Shown piece after piece: positions 55,137 through 64,000 of a DNA stretch of 64,000 nt. The translations under genes were made by a program, and so were the position numbers. Each line of letters starts with the position of its first letter. Position 1 is the first letter of the stretch. The notes under the pieces were generated by a model that worked only from the letters and a program-made list of their open reading frames with translations, did no database searches and had not been told where the DNA came from. The stretch comes from Cryptosporangium arvum DSM 44712 (lineage in GTDB: Bacteria; Actinomycetota; Actinomycetes; Mycobacteriales; Cryptosporangiaceae), in the NCBI RefSeq assembly GCF_000585375.1, contig NZ_KK073874.1:7193913-7257912 (forward strand), read 5' to 3'.

Positions 55137-58100
55137 GCGATCGCGTTGTCTTTGAGCCGCTGGCTGATCACCTGGGTGATGCCGTCACCACGCATGCTGA
55201 CGCCGTAGAGCGCGTCCGCGATCTCCATCGTGCGCTTCTGGTGCGTGATGATGATCAGCTGGCTGGACTCCTGCAGTTGCTCCAGCAACGTGATCAGACG
55301 GCCGAGGTTGGTGTCGTCGAGCGCGGCCTCGACCTCGTCCATGACGTAGAACGGCGACGGCCGTGCCCGGAAGATCGCGACGAGCAGCGCCACCGCGGTC
55401 AGCGAGCGCTCCCCGCCGGAGAGCAGCGACAGCCGCTTGACCTTCTTGCCCGGTGGTCGCGCCTCCACCTCGACGCCGGTCGTCAGCAGGTCGTCGGGGT
55501 CGGTGAGGAAGATCCGCCCCTCCCCACCGGGGAACAGCGTGCGGAACACGACCTCGAACTCGCGCTGGGTGTCCTCGAAGGCGCTCTTGAACACCTCGTG
55601 GATCCGGTCGTCGACCTCCTTCACCACGGTCAGCAGGTCGCGCCGGGTGTCCTTGAGGTCCTCCAGCTGCGTCGAGAGGAACTTGAACCGCTCCTCCAGC
55701 GCCGCGAACTCCTCCAGCGCCAGCGGGTTGACCTTGCCGAGCAGCTGCAGGTCCCGTTCGGCCTTCGCGGCCCGCTTCTCCTGCGTCGGCCGGTGGTAGG
55801 GCAGCGCCGCCGGGGGCGGCTCGCCGTTCTTCTCGGCCTCGGCGATCTCGGCCTGCGTCGGCGGCACCGGCATCTGCGGCCCGTACTCCCCGGCCAGCGT
55901 CTCGACGTCGATCGCGAAGTCGTCGGCCGCCTTGGTCTCCAGCTGTTCGATCCGCATCCGCTGTTCGGCCCGGGCGACCTCGTCGCGGTGCATGGCGTCG
56001 GTGAGCCGGTCCATCTCGCCGGCCAGCTCACGCACCCGGGCCCGGACGCCGGTCAGCTCGGCCTCCCGCGCGACGCGCGCCTCGGCCACCGCGTCGCGCT
56101 CGTCGGCCGCGGCCACCAGGGAGGTCTCGATGCGGGTCAGCGCGGTCCGGGCGCCCTGGGAGACGGCGCGTGCCACCGCGGCGCCCCGGGCCCTGGCCAC
56201 GCGCGCGGCTTTCGCCCTGGCCTGCGCGGCCCGCTCCGACGCGGCCGCCCGTTCCAGCGACTCGGCCCGGCCGGCCAGCGAGCGCACCCGCTCCTCGGCG
56301 GTGCGGACCGCGAGCCGCACCTCCATCTCGTTCTGCCGGGCCTGGCTCGCGAGCGCGTTCAGCTCGTCGCGTTCGTCGGTGGACGGCTCGTCGTCGAGCG
56401 GGGTCTCCTCCGCGGCGACGAGACGCTCCTCGAGCGCGGCCAGGCCCTCCAGGTCCTTGTCGCGGGCCTCCTCGGCACGCTGGCGGCCCTGGGCGAGCCG
56501 ATCGGCCTCACCGCGGGCCGAGCGGGCCGCCGCGGACAGCTCGGCGATCCGCCGGGCGGCCTGGTGCCGGGCGCCCTCGGCTTCCTTCTGGGCCGCGGCG
56601 ACGACACGGACCGTCTCCTTGCGGGTGTCGACCTCGGCGCGGGCGGCCTCGAGCTGCGCGCGGAGCCGTTCGCCGCGGCGCTCGGCCTCGGCGCGGTGGT
56701 CGCGGGCGTCGTCGACGGCGGCCTGGATCTCCAGCGTGCTCTGGGCCTTGGCGGCGCCACCGGCGGCCTCGGTGGCCCCGATGACGTCACCGTCGGACGT
56801 GATCGCCCGGATGCTCGGTTCGCGGGTCACGAGCGTGCGCGCGGCCTCGACCGACGGCACGAACGCGACGTGGTGCAGCGCGCGCCGCACCGCCGGGCGC
56901 AGGTCGTCGCCGACCTTCACCAGGTCGATCGCCCAACGCGCCCCGTCCGGCAGGACCGGCCAGGGGCCGTCGGAGCCGTCCGGGCCGTCGGCGACGAAGA
57001 GCGTGGCGCGGCCCGCGTCGGCCGAGCGGAGCCAGCCGATCGCGTCGGCCGCACTGCCCACCGAGGCCACCGCGACCGCGTCGGCGAGCCCGCCGAGCGC
57101 CGCGGCCAGCGCCGCCTCGTGACCGGCCTCGACCGAGAGCAGCCCCGCGACGCTGCCGAGCAGCCCCGGCACCTGGTCGCCCGCGGCCAGCAGTGCACCG
57201 GCACCGTCCTTACGCGACAGGCCGAGGGCCAGCGCCTCCTGGCGCGCCTTCCACTCCGAAGCCTCACGCTCGGCGACCCGCTCGGACTGCGTCAGCTCGC
57301 GCACCCGCGCCTCGGCCGCCTCGAGTTCCTCGCGGGCGGCGGCGTGCCGGGCGAACAGGTCGGTGTCGCCCTCGTCGAGGCCCTCGGCGGCCTCCTGGGC
57401 GACGTCGAGCTCGCTCTGCGCCTCGTCGGCACGGCCGCGGGCCTCGCCGAGCGACGCGGACAGGCGGGCGATCTCGTCCTCGGCAGCGGTAGCGCGCGTA
57501 CGCAGCGCGTTGACCTGGCCGGTGAGCCGGGCCAGGCCCTCGCGGCGGTCGGCGACGGCCTTCATCGCGGCGACGTGGGCGCGCTCGGCGTCGTAGGCGC
57601 GGCGCTCGTACTCGGTGCGCGCCTCGGTGGCCTCGGCCAGCCGGTCCTGGTCGGCTTCGAGCGCTTCGGTGAGCGCCTCGTGCTGCTCGCGGACGACGGC
57701 GGCCTCACGTTCGAGGGCTTCCGGGTCGCGGCTGGGGCGGCTGTCCTCGGTCTCCGCCGAGAGGTAGCGCAGCCGCTCGTCGGCGAGCTGCGCCAGACCG
57801 CGGAGGCGTTCCTGCAGCGCGGACAGGCGGTACCAGGTGTCCTGGGCCCGGGCCAGCACCGGGGCGTCGGCCGCCATCTCGGTGTCGAGCTGGGCCTCGC
57901 GGGCCCGGGACGCTTCGAGGTCGGTGTCGACCTGAGCGCGGCGGGTCCGTACCGCGGCCTCGTCGGCGACGTCCTGCTCGAGCGCGGTGCGCAGCGTGAC
58001 CAGGTCGTCGGCGAGCAGGCGCAGCCGGGAGTCGCGGAGCGCGGACTGCACGCCGGCCGCGCGGCGGGCCACCTCGGCCTGCCGGCCCAGCGGCTTGAGC

Positions 58101-58702
58101 TGGCGGCGCAGTTCAGCGGTGAGGTCGGTGAGACGCGTGAGGTTCGCTTGCATGGCGTCGAGCTTGCGCAGCGCCTTTTCTTTGCGCTTGCGGTGCTTCA
58201 GGACGCCCGCGGCTTCCTCGATGAACCCGCGGCGATCTTCCGGGCGCGACTGCAGGACGCTGTCGAGCTGACCCTGACCGACGATGACGTGCATCTCGCG
58301 CCCGATACCGGAGTCCGAGAGGAGTTCCTGGATATCGAGAAGACGGCACGGGTCACCGTTGATCTCGTACTCGGAATCACCGGTACGAAACAACCGCCGA
58401 GTGATCGACACCTCGGCGTACTCGATCGGCAACGCACCATCGTGGTTGTCGATCGTCAACGTCACTTCCGCGCGACCGAGCGGCGCACGCCCCGCGGTTC
58501 CGGCGAAGATGACGTCTTCCATCTTGCCGCCACGCAGCGCCTTGGCACCCTGCTCCCCGAGCACCCACGAAATGCCGTCGACGACGTTCGACTTACCCGA
58601 TCCGTTGGGCCCCACCACGCAGGTGATGCCCGGTTCGAACCGCAGTGTTGTCGACGACGCGAAGGACTTGAAGCCCCTCAGCGTGAGGCTCTTCAGATGC
58701 AC
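55133..58702 (-). CDS. smc: Chromosome segregation/condensin SMC
   Basis: 1189 residues from GTG 58702 (MHLKSLTLRGFKSFASSTTL). N-terminal ATPase half has VVGPNGSGKSNVVDGISWVLG (Walker A); then a long coiled coil, a hinge around residues 495-650 (DQVPGLLGSVAGLLSVEAGHEAALAAALGGL), a second coiled coil, and the C-terminal half with signature LSGGERSLTAVALLVAIF and Walker B PFYVMDEVEAALDD. Organises and segregates chromosomes with ScpA/B. Length is standard. Confidence 0.98.
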   Translation of the reverse strand: MHLKSLTLRGFKSFASSTTLRFEPGITCVVGPNGSGKSNVVDGISWVLGEQGAKALRGGKMEDVIFAGTAGRAPLGRAEVTLTIDNHDGALPIEYAEVSITRRLFRTGDSEYEINGDPCRLLDIQELLSDSGIGREMHVIVGQGQLDSVLQSRPEDRRGFIEEAAGVLKHRKRKEKALRKLDAMQANLTRLTDLTAELRRQLKPLGRQAEVARRAAGVQSALRDSRLRLLADDLVTLRTALEQDVADEAAVRTRRAQVDTDLEASRAREAQLDTEMAADAPVLARAQDTWYRLSALQERLRGLAQLADERLRYLSAETEDSRPSRDPEALEREAAVVREQHEALTEALEADQDRLAEATEARTEYERRAYDAERAHVAAMKAVADRREGLARLTGQVNALRTRATAAEDEIARLSASLGEARGRADEAQSELDVAQEAAEGLDEGDTDLFARHAAAREELEAAEARVRELTQSERVAEREASEWKARQEALALGLSRKDGAGALLAAGDQVPGLLGSVAGLLSVEAGHEAALAAALGGLADAVAVASVGSAADAIGWLRSADAGRATLFVADGPDGSDGPWPVLPDGARWAIDLVKVGDDLRPAVRRALHHVAFVPSVEAARTLVTREPSIRAITSDGDVIGATEAAGGAAKAQSTLEIQAAVDDARDHRAEAERRGERLRAQLEAARAEVDTRKETVRVVAAAQKEAEGARHQAARRIAELSAAARSARGEADRLAQGRQRAEEARDKDLEGLAALEERLVAAEETPLDDEPSTDERDELNALASQARQNEMEVRLAVRTAEERVRSLAGRAESLERAAASERAAQARAKAARVARARGAAVARAVSQGARTALTRIETSLVAAADERDAVAEARVAREAELTGVRARVRELAGEMDRLTDAMHRDEVARAEQRMRIEQLETKAADDFAIDVETLAGEYGPQMPVPPTQAEIAEAEKNGEPPPAALPYHRPTQEKRAAKAERDLQLLGKVNPLALEEFAALEERFKFLSTQLEDLKDTRRDLLTVVKEVDDRIHEVFKSAFEDTQREFEVVFRTLFPGGEGRIFLTDPDDLLTTGVEVEARPPGKKVKRLSLLSGGERSLTAVALLVAIFRARPSPFYVMDEVEAALDDTNLGRLITLLEQLQESSQLIIITHQKRTMEIADALYGVSMRGDGITQVISQRLKDNAIA

Positions 58703-58828
58703 GGGACTCTGCCTGGGTGGGGGAAGGTGTCTTCAGACCATACCTTCCCCACCAGCGGCGATCTGCGCAGACGGGGCCGTGTCGAGGCGGGGCCGGTGCG
58801 GCGGACCCAGCCTGCGGACCCGGGTGTC

Positions 58829-59032
58829 TCAGACGGGCTGGTGCTCCAGCTCAGCCACCCGGCTCAGCTCCGAATCGCGGTCGGAAAGTTCGGCGACGAG
58901 CCGGTCGTTCTCGGCGCGGAGTCGAGCGACCTCGAACTCCAGCGTCCGTACCGTCCCGCGCAGCCGTACTACCTCGTCGCGCAGTCGACCGTCAGCAACG
59001 TTGCCGACGTGGCCGAAGAGGGCCTTCGCCAT
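58829..59032 (-). CDS. Conserved small coiled-coil protein
   Basis: 67 residues. MAKALFGHVGNVADGRLRDEVVRLRGTVRTLEFEVARLRAENDRLVAELSD is a short heptad-bearing coiled coil with a characteristic MAKAL.GHV start shared by actinobacterial homologues, function unknown. GAGGAG precedes the ATG. It sits between acyP and smc in the same direction. A perfect 14-bp palindrome lies 18 bp upstream of the start. Confidence 0.8.
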   Translation of the reverse strand: MAKALFGHVGNVADGRLRDEVVRLRGTVRTLEFEVARLRAENDRLVAELSDRDSELSRVAELEHQPV

Positions 59033-59049
59033 TGGTGTCTCCTCGTATG

Positions 59050-59063
59050 GGCGTTCGAACGCC
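59050..59063. promoter_or_regulatory. 14-bp palindrome upstream of the coiled-coil gene
   Basis: GGCGTTCGAACGCC, perfectly palindromic, 18-31 bp before ATG 59032. It may be a repressor operator; the central GTTCGAAC resembles but does not match actinobacterial LexA boxes, whose half-sites are spaced further apart. Confidence 0.3.
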
Positions 59064-59282
59064 GTGTTTATGGTGACCCGCAGACGCGCGAAACACCGAC
59101 CCTCGGCGCGATGCCGACCCCGACCTTCAGGCAGGGCATCGCAGGGCCGGTGCGTGTAGGGCGGCCGTTAACCCCTGGTCACGCAGTCCACTGAAATGGT
59201 CCGCATAACAGCTTACGGGGTCAGGCGTCCAAGGTCACGCCAGGCGTAGGGATGGGCTCCGCCACATTCGCCCGTACCCTCG

Positions 59283-59651
59283 TCAGCGCTCGGAAAAACC
59301 CGTCAGTCCACCCTTTGCCGGACCGAATCGCTCGGCGACGTGATCGACCCGTCCGGGCGTGCCGCCTCCACGGAGCAGGTCGAGGAGCGCCTCGCACTCC
59401 GCCCTGGCGCCCTCGGCGACCACTTCCACGCGTCCGTCGGCCGTGTTCCGGGCCCAGCCGACCAGGCCGCGCTCCAGCGCCCGGCTCCGCGTCCACCACC
59501 GGAATCCGACGCCCTGGACCCGTCCACGAACCCACGCGGTCAGTCGAACCGGATCCGGCGGCGGTGCGTCTAGGGGTTGACGAGTCTCCGAAGGGGTCAC
59601 TTGACGAGGTACGCCATCCTCGGAGAGTTCACCCTGGTTCACGGCTGCCAA
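59283..59651 (-). CDS. acyP: Acylphosphatase
   Basis: 122 residues, with about 30 residues before the conserved fold. The core [44 protein letters not shown] contains the catalytic arginine (GVGFRWW) and asparagine (NTADGRV). Hydrolyses carboxyl-phosphate bonds. The longer N-terminus suggests a later start is possible. Located between the CAP gene (divergent) and the smc cluster, a conserved place. Confidence 0.92.
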   Translation of the reverse strand: MAAVNQGELSEDGVPRQVTPSETRQPLDAPPPDPVRLTAWVRGRVQGVGFRWWTRSRALERGLVGWARNTADGRVEVVAEGARAECEALLDLLRGGGTPGRVDHVAERFGPAKGGLTGFSER

Positions 59652-59733
59652 CTGTAACCGTGCATTAAACCGACCTTGTGGTTGCGACGTGGGCCTGGTG
59701 TGCCGGTCTCACGCATTCCTAATGTTGCGGCCG

Positions 59734-60579
59734 ATGGAGCACCAACGGAGCAGTTACCGACCCCGCCACCGGCAGGCCGACAAAGTCGGCCCGGCCCCGT
59801 GGCGATCCGCCGGGGGACGCGGCCGAACGCGTCAACGAGCCGGATTCAGCACCCGCAGCGTTCTGACCCTCGTGGTGCTCGCGTCGGTAGCCGTCGGGGC
59901 GTGGCTGCCCTTCTATCTGGGGAGCGCGGGCGCCGACACGCTCGAGACCGCCGGCGGCGCACCGGTGTCCGTCGACACGACGGAGACCGAGCCGGTCGAG
60001 GCGGCGAGCACCGAGGCGGACTCGTCGAACGGTCAGGCCGCGAGCCGGTCGAAGCGTCCCGCCGCGGCCGCGCCGAGCGCCGCCTCCAAGGCACCGACGG
60101 CGTCACCCGCCGAGTCGGACGCGTCGCCGAGCGGCGAGGCCTCCGACCCGGCCGAGTCCGCGGGCACCGACGAGGAGACCGCGTCGACGCTCTCGGCCCC
60201 GAACCAGACCGAAGAGGTCGTCGCGCTCGTCAACACCGCCCGCGCCCAGGCCGGGTGCGACCCCGTGCACGCCGACGGGAAGCTGACCACGGCTGCGCTG
60301 CTGCACAGCCAGGACATGATCGCCCGCGGCTACTTCTCCCACAACACGCCGGACGGCGCTTCGCCGTGGGACCGGGCCAAGGAAGCCGGCTACGAGGTTC
60401 CGACCGGCGAGAACATCGCGCAGGGCCAGAAGACGGCCGACGCGGTGATGGACGCCTGGATGAACAGCGAAGGCCACCGGGCGAACATCCTGAACTGCTC
60501 GTCCAAAGCGATCGGCATCGGCATGGCCGTCGACTCCGGCGGCACCATCTACTGGACTCAGATGTTCGGCGCCGAGTAG
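59734..60579 (+). CDS. Secreted CAP-domain (SCP-like) protein
   Basis: 281 residues from ATG 59734; the frame also opens at 59689. A basic N-terminus precedes a membrane helix VLTLVVLASVAVGAWLPFYL, followed by an Ala/Ser/Glu-rich linker (about 75-165). The C-terminal CAP domain has EVVALVNTARAQAGCDPV, LLHSQDMIARGYFSHN, the TGENIAQG motif and MNSEGHRANILN, so it is exported. Function in bacteria is not settled (peptidase-like or lipid binding). Its 3' end overlaps the HEAT gene by 22 bp, convergent. Confidence 0.88.
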   Translation: MEHQRSSYRPRHRQADKVGPAPWRSAGGRGRTRQRAGFSTRSVLTLVVLASVAVGAWLPFYLGSAGADTLETAGGAPVSVDTTETEPVEAASTEADSSNGQAASRSKRPAAAAPSAASKAPTASPAESDASPSGEASDPAESAGTDEETASTLSAPNQTEEVVALVNTARAQAGCDPVHADGKLTTAALLHSQDMIARGYFSHNTPDGASPWDRAKEAGYEVPTGENIAQGQKTADAVMDAWMNSEGHRANILNCSSKAIGIGMAVDSGGTIYWTQMFGAE

Positions 60580-60968
60580 TCGGCGAGGCGCGTGACGTTG
60601 AGGGCGGCCACCGCGTACGCGGCGCGGCGGTCGGCTCGGCCGGCTCGCCCCAGTTCCTCCAGCGCGGTGCGGCTGACCGGTCCCAACGCGAGCAGCGCCA
60701 GCGCGGCGGCGTCGGCAACCACGAGGGTCGGGTCGCCCAGCAGCAGGACCAGCGTCGGCACCGCCTTGGCCGAGCCCAGCTCCCCCAGCGCCGTCGTCGC
60801 CACCGCTCGCAGCGCGCTCGGCTGACCCCACCCGGCCGCGGCCACCAGCGGCCCCACCGCGGCCGGATGGCCCAGCAGCCCCAGCGTCCTCGCGGCACGC
60901 ACCCGCACCTCGACCCGTTGGTCAGCGGCGAGCACGCGGATCAGCCGCCGGATTCCCTCGTCGCGCAC
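60558..60968 (-). CDS. HEAT-repeat protein
   Basis: 136 residues from GTG 60968. Repeated helical units VEVRVRAARTLGLLGHPAAVGPLV / SALRAVATTALGELGSAKAVPTLV / PTLVVADAAALALLALGPVSRTALEEL, each about 31 residues, form a short HEAT stack. Often acts as scaffold. It lies 6 bp downstream of the response-regulator gene, so it may be a partner. Confidence 0.82.
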   Translation of the reverse strand: MRDEGIRRLIRVLAADQRVEVRVRAARTLGLLGHPAAVGPLVAAAGWGQPSALRAVATTALGELGSAKAVPTLVLLLGDPTLVVADAAALALLALGPVSRTALEELGRAGRADRRAAYAVAALNVTRLADYSAPNI

Positions 60969-60974
60969 CGCGGG

Positions 60975-61349
60975 TCAGGCCCGGGCCCGGCTGAGCATCG
61001 CGGTCACCCGGCTCTGCAACTCGCGTGGGCTGAACGGCTTCACGACGTAGTCGTCGGCGCCGACGTCGAACCCGGCCTCGACATCGGACTCCTGGCCCCG
61101 GGCGGTGAGCAGGAGGACCGGGATCGCGCTCGTCACCGGTTCCGCCCGGAGCTCACGGCAGACGTCCAACCCGGACATCCCCGGCATCGCCACGTCGAGC
61201 ACGACGAGGTCGGGCACCGCGCGCCGCGCCTCGGTGAGCGCCGTCGCGCCGTCGGTCACCGTGATCAGCTCGTGCCCGGCCGCGCTCAGCTTGAAGGCGA
61301 CCAGGTCGAGGATGTCACGGTCGTCGTCCGCGACCAGGATCGTGCTCAT
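60975..61349 (-). CDS. Single-domain response regulator (CheY-like)
   Basis: 124 residues, receiver domain only. Acidic pocket DDD (7-10), phosphoacceptor in VVLDVAMPGMSG (about residue 50), Thr in LLLTARG and Lys in DDYVVKPFSPREL. No output domain, so it works by protein contact. Its kinase is not in this window. Forms an operon with the HEAT-repeat protein. Confidence 0.93.
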   Translation of the reverse strand: MSTILVADDDRDILDLVAFKLSAAGHELITVTDGATALTEARRAVPDLVVLDVAMPGMSGLDVCRELRAEPVTSAIPVLLLTARGQESDVEAGFDVGADDYVVKPFSPRELQSRVTAMLSRARA

Positions 61350-61388
61350 GGGGGCATAGTCGCATACGAAATGTGACTTATGCCTCGA

Positions 61389-62261
61389 TTACCACCGGGC
61401 TCGGCGAGGCTTCGGCTGACACGTCGGGCAGCTGTACGACGAGCGGTTCATGAACGCGTCCCGGCGGATCGGCGTGCCGCACCGCGGACACGCCTTGTCC
61501 TCCTGCCCGTACGCGGCCAGCGACCGGTCGAAGTATCCGCTCTCGCCGTTCACGTTCACGTACAGCGCGTCGAACGACGTCCCGCCCTGGTCGAGCGCCG
61601 CGCGCATGACCTCCTGCACGGCGGTGAGCAGCCGCTGGATCTGCGGCGCGGTCAGCGTCTCGGTCGGCCGCGCGTAGTGCAGCCGCGCCCGCCAGAGCGC
61701 CTCGTCGGCGTAGATGTTCCCCACGCCGGAGATCAGCGTCTGATCCAGCAACGCCCGTTTGACGCCGGTGCGCTTGCGTCGCAGCGCGGCGGCGAACGCG
61801 GTCGCGTCGAACAGGGGGTCGAGCGGGTCACGGGCGATGTGCCCGATGCTCGGGGGAACGTTCTCCCGATCGCTGCCGGGAGCGGGCAGCGGCTCCACCG
61901 ACAGACCACCGAACGTCCGCTGGTCGACGAAACGCAGCTCGCGCTCGTGGTCGGTGAAGGTCAGGCGCACCCGCAGATGGGTCTCGTCGGGGGCGTCGGC
62001 CGGCTGGACCAGCATCTGCCCGCTCATCCCGAGGTGGCCGACGAGCGCGTCACCACCGTCCGTGGGCAGCCAGAGGTACTTGCCGCGCCGGTGGGCGGCG
62101 AGCAGCGTCCGGCCGGTCAGTACCTCGGCGAAGTGCAGCGGGCCCGCGGTGTGACGGCGGATCGCACGGGGGTTGTAGACCTCGACCGCTTCGATCGGCC
62201 GGCCGAGCACCCACCGGTCGAGTCCACTCCGAACGACCTCGACCTCGGGAAGTTCCGGCAT
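61389..62261 (-). CDS. mutM: Formamidopyrimidine-DNA glycosylase
   Basis: Removes 8-oxoguanine and formamidopyrimidines. 290 residues. N-terminal [11 protein letters not shown] has Pro1/Glu2 needed for catalysis after Met removal. [11 protein letters not shown] carries the conserved lysine. HhH-like helix [19 protein letters not shown] and zinc finger [13 protein letters not shown]...SSYSCPTCQ complete it. Downstream of rnc by 3 bp. Confidence 0.97.
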   Translation of the reverse strand: MPELPEVEVVRSGLDRWVLGRPIEAVEVYNPRAIRRHTAGPLHFAEVLTGRTLLAAHRRGKYLWLPTDGGDALVGHLGMSGQMLVQPADAPDETHLRVRLTFTDHERELRFVDQRTFGGLSVEPLPAPGSDRENVPPSIGHIARDPLDPLFDATAFAAALRRKRTGVKRALLDQTLISGVGNIYADEALWRARLHYARPTETLTAPQIQRLLTAVQEVMRAALDQGGTSFDALYVNVNGESGYFDRSLAAYGQEDKACPRCGTPIRRDAFMNRSSYSCPTCQPKPRRARW

Positions 62262-62264
62262 CGC

Positions 62265-63083
62265 TCAGCCGGCGGGATCGGCGTCGGGAGCGTTCTTGGT
62301 GTCCGCCGCACCCGGGTCGGCGATCTGCGGGTTGATCGCGCTCGCGGGCGGAGCGGCGCCCGGCGTCGCGCTCGACCCGGCATCGATGCGGTTGCGCAAC
62401 GTGCGCCAGGCCAGCTCGGCCGCCTTCTGCTCGGCTTCCTTCTTGCTGCGCCCCTCGCCGCTGCCCAACTCCTCGCCGCCGACGACCGCAGTCGCGGTGA
62501 ACGTCTTGGCGTGGTCGGGGCCGGCCTCGGTGACGCGGTACTCCGGCACGCCGAACGCGTTGCTCGCCGTCAGCTCCTGCAGGCTGGTCTTCCAGTCCAG
62601 GCCGGCGCCGCGCTGCGCCACGTCGAGCATCAGGTCGTCGAACAGGCGGTGGATCACCTTGGCCGCGGTCTCCAAGCCGTGCTCCAGGTACACCGAGCCC
62701 AGCAGCGCCTCGAGCGTGTCGGCCAGGATGCTCGCCTTGTTCCGGCCGCCGGTCGCCTCCTCGCCCTTACCGAGCAGCAGGTGCGCGCCGAGCCCACCGG
62801 GCCCCAGGTCCCTGGCCACCCCGGCCAGCGCGCGCATGTTCACGACCGACGCACGCAACTTGGCCAGCTGCCCCTCGGGCAGGTCGGGGTAACTCAGGTA
62901 CAGCGAGGACGTGATCACCAGACCGAGAACGGCGTCCCCGAGGAACTCGAGCCGCTCGTTCGTCGGCAGACCGCCGTTCTCGTACGCGTACGACCGATGC
63001 GTCAGCGCGCGTTCGAGCAGCTCCGCGCCCAGATCGACGCCGATCGCTTCCTCCAGCAGCGCTGCAGGGGGTCGCTCCCTCAT
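62265..63083 (-). CDS. rnc: Ribonuclease III
   Basis: 272 residues. The endonuclease signature [15 protein letters not shown] (about residues 43-57) and [15 protein letters not shown] give catalytic acids. A dsRNA-binding domain ([33 protein letters not shown]...[17 protein letters not shown]) follows. The last 35 residues are a Pro/Ala-rich tail. Processes rRNA and dsRNA. Middle gene of plsX-rnc-mutM. Confidence 0.97.
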   Translation of the reverse strand: MRERPPAALLEEAIGVDLGAELLERALTHRSYAYENGGLPTNERLEFLGDAVLGLVITSSLYLSYPDLPEGQLAKLRASVVNMRALAGVARDLGPGGLGAHLLLGKGEEATGGRNKASILADTLEALLGSVYLEHGLETAAKVIHRLFDDLMLDVAQRGAGLDWKTSLQELTASNAFGVPEYRVTEAGPDHAKTFTATAVVGGEELGSGEGRSKKEAEQKAAELAWRTLRNRIDAGSSATPGAAPPASAINPQIADPGAADTKNAPDADPAG

Positions 63084-63097
63084 CGCCGTGCCTTCTC

Positions 63098-64000
63098 TCA
63101 GGTCGCCGCCGGTGCGGCGGTCACTCGGGCCTGCAAGCGGTTCTCGGACCGGCCGGCGTGGGCCGGTGCGGTCTCGATCGGGGCTCCGTCGCGGGGCTCC
63201 ACCGCCGGGTCGTCCGCGGCGGTTTCCGACGGAGCCGGGTCGGGGATCGACCCGGAGTTCTCGAGCATCGTGCGGAGCCGGGCCAGGTGATTCTCCCGTG
63301 CCGCGAGGGCAGCCACCGCGATGCAGTCGGCGACGTCGGCCGCTGACGCGGCTCCGTGCCCGATGACCACGGTGCCGGCGACACCGAGCAGGGTGGCGGC
63401 CCGGGGTGAGGTCGCACCGCGGCCGGTGAGGGCCAGCGCGCCTTCCAACGTCTTGAGCACCACGTTGCCGGTGAACCCGTCGGTGACGACGACGTCGGCC
63501 CGGCCGCCGAGCGGCACGTCGTACCCCTCGACCAGCCCGATGTAGTTCAGCCCGCTGCCGGTCAGGCCACGGTCGGCCTTGCGGCGCAGCGGGTCGCCCT
63601 TGCCGGGCTCGGTGCCGATCGACAGCAGCCCCACCCGGGGCTGGTCGAGGCCGAGCACGGTCCGCGCGAACGCGGCGCCGAGACGACCGTGCCGGACCAG
63701 GTCGGCGTCGGACGCGCCGGCGTGGGCACCGACGTCGACGAGCACCACCGGGTGCGCGACCGCGGGCAACACCGCGGCCAGCGCCGGACGGCGGAACCCG
63801 GACAGCTTGCCCAGTTCGGTGACGGCAGCGGCGACCACGGCGCCGGTCGACCCGACGCTGACCACCGCCTCGGCAGCACCGTGCCGGACCGCTTCGACCG
63901 CCAGCCGCACCGAGGTGCGGCGGGAGCGGACGGCGCGGACCGGAGCGTCCGCCATCCCGACACTCTCGTCGGTGGGGAGCAGCGTCACCCGATCGGCGAC
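63098..64000 (-). CDS. plsX: Phosphate acyltransferase PlsX, 5' end outside window
   Basis: Converts acyl-ACP to acyl-phosphate for phosphatidic acid synthesis. The frame runs out of the window, so the N-terminus is missing; about 300 residues are seen. [36 protein letters not shown] and [19 protein letters not shown] are family marks. A C-terminal tail after [10 protein letters not shown] is Pro/Ala-rich. It leads into rnc by 14 bp. Confidence 0.95.
   Translation of the reverse strand, partial: VADRVTLLPTDESVGMADAPVRAVRSRRTSVRLAVEAVRHGAAEAVVSVGSTGAVVAAAVTELGKLSGFRRPALAAVLPAVAHPVVLVDVGAHAGASDADLVRHGRLGAAFARTVLGLDQPRVGLLSIGTEPGKGDPLRRKADRGLTGSGLNYIGLVEGYDVPLGGRADVVVTDGFTGNVVLKTLEGALALTGRGATSPRAATLLGVAGTVVIGHGAASAADVADCIAVAALAARENHLARLRTMLENSGSIPDPAPSETAADDPAVEPRDGAPIETAPAHAGRSENRLQARVTAAPAAT

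Noticed and set aside
59050..59063. LexA/SOS box
   Set aside because: The palindrome GGCGTTCGAACGCC has GTTCGAAC in the centre without the spacer expected between the LexA half-sites, so only a general operator is suggested.
54677..59194. A 1505-codon plus-strand frame over smc
   Set aside because: Entirely antisense to smc, which has full Walker A, signature and Walker B motifs. Composition is Arg/Leu/Gly-rich as in shadows.

Overview
This is one 64 kb stretch of a high-GC actinomycete (Actinomycetota) chromosome, almost wholly coding. The gene order is a classic actinobacterial housekeeping block: rpsB-tsf-pyrH-frr-cdsA-rlmN; xerC-dprA-comM(YifB)-yraN; DUF2469-rnhB-lepB-lepB-rplS-trmD-rimM-KH-rpsP; ffh; glnD-glnB-amtB; ftsY-smc-acyP; mutM-rnc-plsX. 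Two small actinobacterial families (DUF2469, DUF2631), a type-3 ProRS, a candidate GlnR operator and very GC-rich third positions fit this. The genus cannot be fixed from sequence alone. The many tandem arrays and the large disordered proteins suggest a large-genome filamentous or sporangiate lineage.

Layout. 1-6.4 kb is a putrescine/GABA catabolic cluster: two aldehyde dehydrogenases (one cut by the window edge), a PuuB-like FAD oxidase, an Lrp/AsnC regulator and a class III aminotransferase. 6.4-14.3 kb holds a DUF2631 membrane protein, a DivIVA-domain protein and the rlmN-to-rpsB translation/lipid block. 14.3-18 kb is a repeat-rich gap plus a 930-residue disordered membrane protein. 18-21 kb has a class I aminotransferase, an M23-like protein and a VanX-type dipeptidase. 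21-26.3 kb has tandem arrays, then xerC (interrupted by an in-frame repeat), dprA, comM and yraN. 26.5-34.3 kb runs from small proteins through rnhB, two NUDIX hydrolases, two signal peptidases and the rplS-trmD-rimM-KH-rpsP operon. 34.4-42 kb has a DUF402 protein, proS, an amidohydrolase, a NYN-domain protein, ffh, an MFS transporter and a GlxA-type regulator. 42-46.3 kb is the nitrogen operon amtB-glnB-glnD with a candidate GlnR operator. 46.3-50.5 kb has an RCK channel-like protein and a three-gene MNIO (DUF692) operon. 51-64 kb has an aminoglycoside phosphotransferase-like protein, ftsY, a PhoD phosphatase, a 31-codon Tyr-rich ORF, smc, acyP, a CAP protein, HEAT and response-regulator proteins, mutM, rnc and the 3' part of plsX.

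Most interesting points. (1) The operon at 48259-50527 links a TIGR04222-type membrane protein with a Cys-x5 hexad tail, a DUF692/MNIO enzyme and a small partner-like protein through two ATGA overlaps. It looks like a membrane-anchored substrate plus its Cys-modifying enzyme. (2) XerC carries about 108 extra residues, mostly eight 12-residue repeats, between its N-terminal and catalytic domains, with every catalytic residue intact. A separate 23-bp array ends 2 bp past its stop codon. (3) Tandem arrays with 15-, 16-, 18-, 23-, 24- and 36-bp periods recur in gaps and inside genes, so repeat expansion appears to be a general process here. (4) A 31-codon Tyr-rich ORF converges on smc, and the two stop codons share one CTAG palindrome.
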